5,125 nucleotides of DNA from an uncultured Clostridium sp. (GTDB lineage: Bacteria > Bacillota > Clostridia > Lachnospirales > Lachnospiraceae), in the NCBI GenBank assembly GCA_902464345.1, contig CABQJA010000167.1, forward strand, positions 1-5,125, written 5' to 3'. Position 1 is the first letter of the stretch. Each line of letters begins with the position of its first letter. The notes beneath the pieces were generated by a model. The model did not search any database. It had not been told where the DNA came from and saw only the letters and a list, made by a program, of their open reading frames with translations. The position numbers were made by a program, and so were the translations under genes. Below, piece after piece: positions 5,122-5,125 of this stretch.

Positions 5122-5125
5122 AAAA

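Overview
The window looks like chromosomal DNA from a Gram-positive anaerobe of the class Clostridia, most likely a gut Lachnospiraceae-type organism. This is an inference from protein style (a MATE exporter, a monofunctional aspartate kinase, a CysK, an XRE-AbrB regulator and a flavodoxin-family protein), strong AGGAG-type ribosome binding sites, short intergenic gaps and moderate base composition. The genus cannot be fixed by eye. All genes are on the + strand.

Region 1 (1-842). The window opens inside a MATE-family multidrug/cation exporter, of which the last 224 codons are present. It is followed by a 165-bp gap without a convincing gene. The gap holds a good sigma-A-type promoter (TTGCCA, 17-bp spacer, TAAAAT), a perfect 16-bp palindrome just downstream of the expected transcription start, a small GC-rich hairpin, and a seven-codon mini-ORF that ends just before the next gene.

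Region 2 (843-2268). A complete aspartate kinase gene is followed by an intrinsic terminator, so it appears to be a single-gene transcription unit, apart from possible readthrough from the MATE gene.

Region 3 (2269-5125). A second promoter (TTGCAG, 17-bp spacer, TATAAT), with short repeats around its -35 box, precedes four closely spaced genes: cysK (cysteine synthase), a 138-residue regulator that joins an XRE helix-turn-helix to an AbrB/SpoVT swapped-hairpin domain, an HD-superfamily hydrolase, and a flavodoxin-family FMN protein with a CX2CX2CX5C cluster. The gaps are 19, 24 and 56 bp and no internal terminator is visible, so they are probably co-transcribed. After the last gene there is an extended -10 promoter-like element and then a strong intrinsic terminator. 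That terminator may end the operon, a very short RNA started between them, or both.

The genes could link amino-acid supply (aspartate-family and cysteine synthesis) with redox control. The clearest items for follow-up are the double DNA-binding-domain regulator inside the cysK operon and the structured leader of the aspartate kinase gene. I saw no CRISPR array, transposon, tRNA or rRNA, and no sign of a wholly new defence or mobile system.
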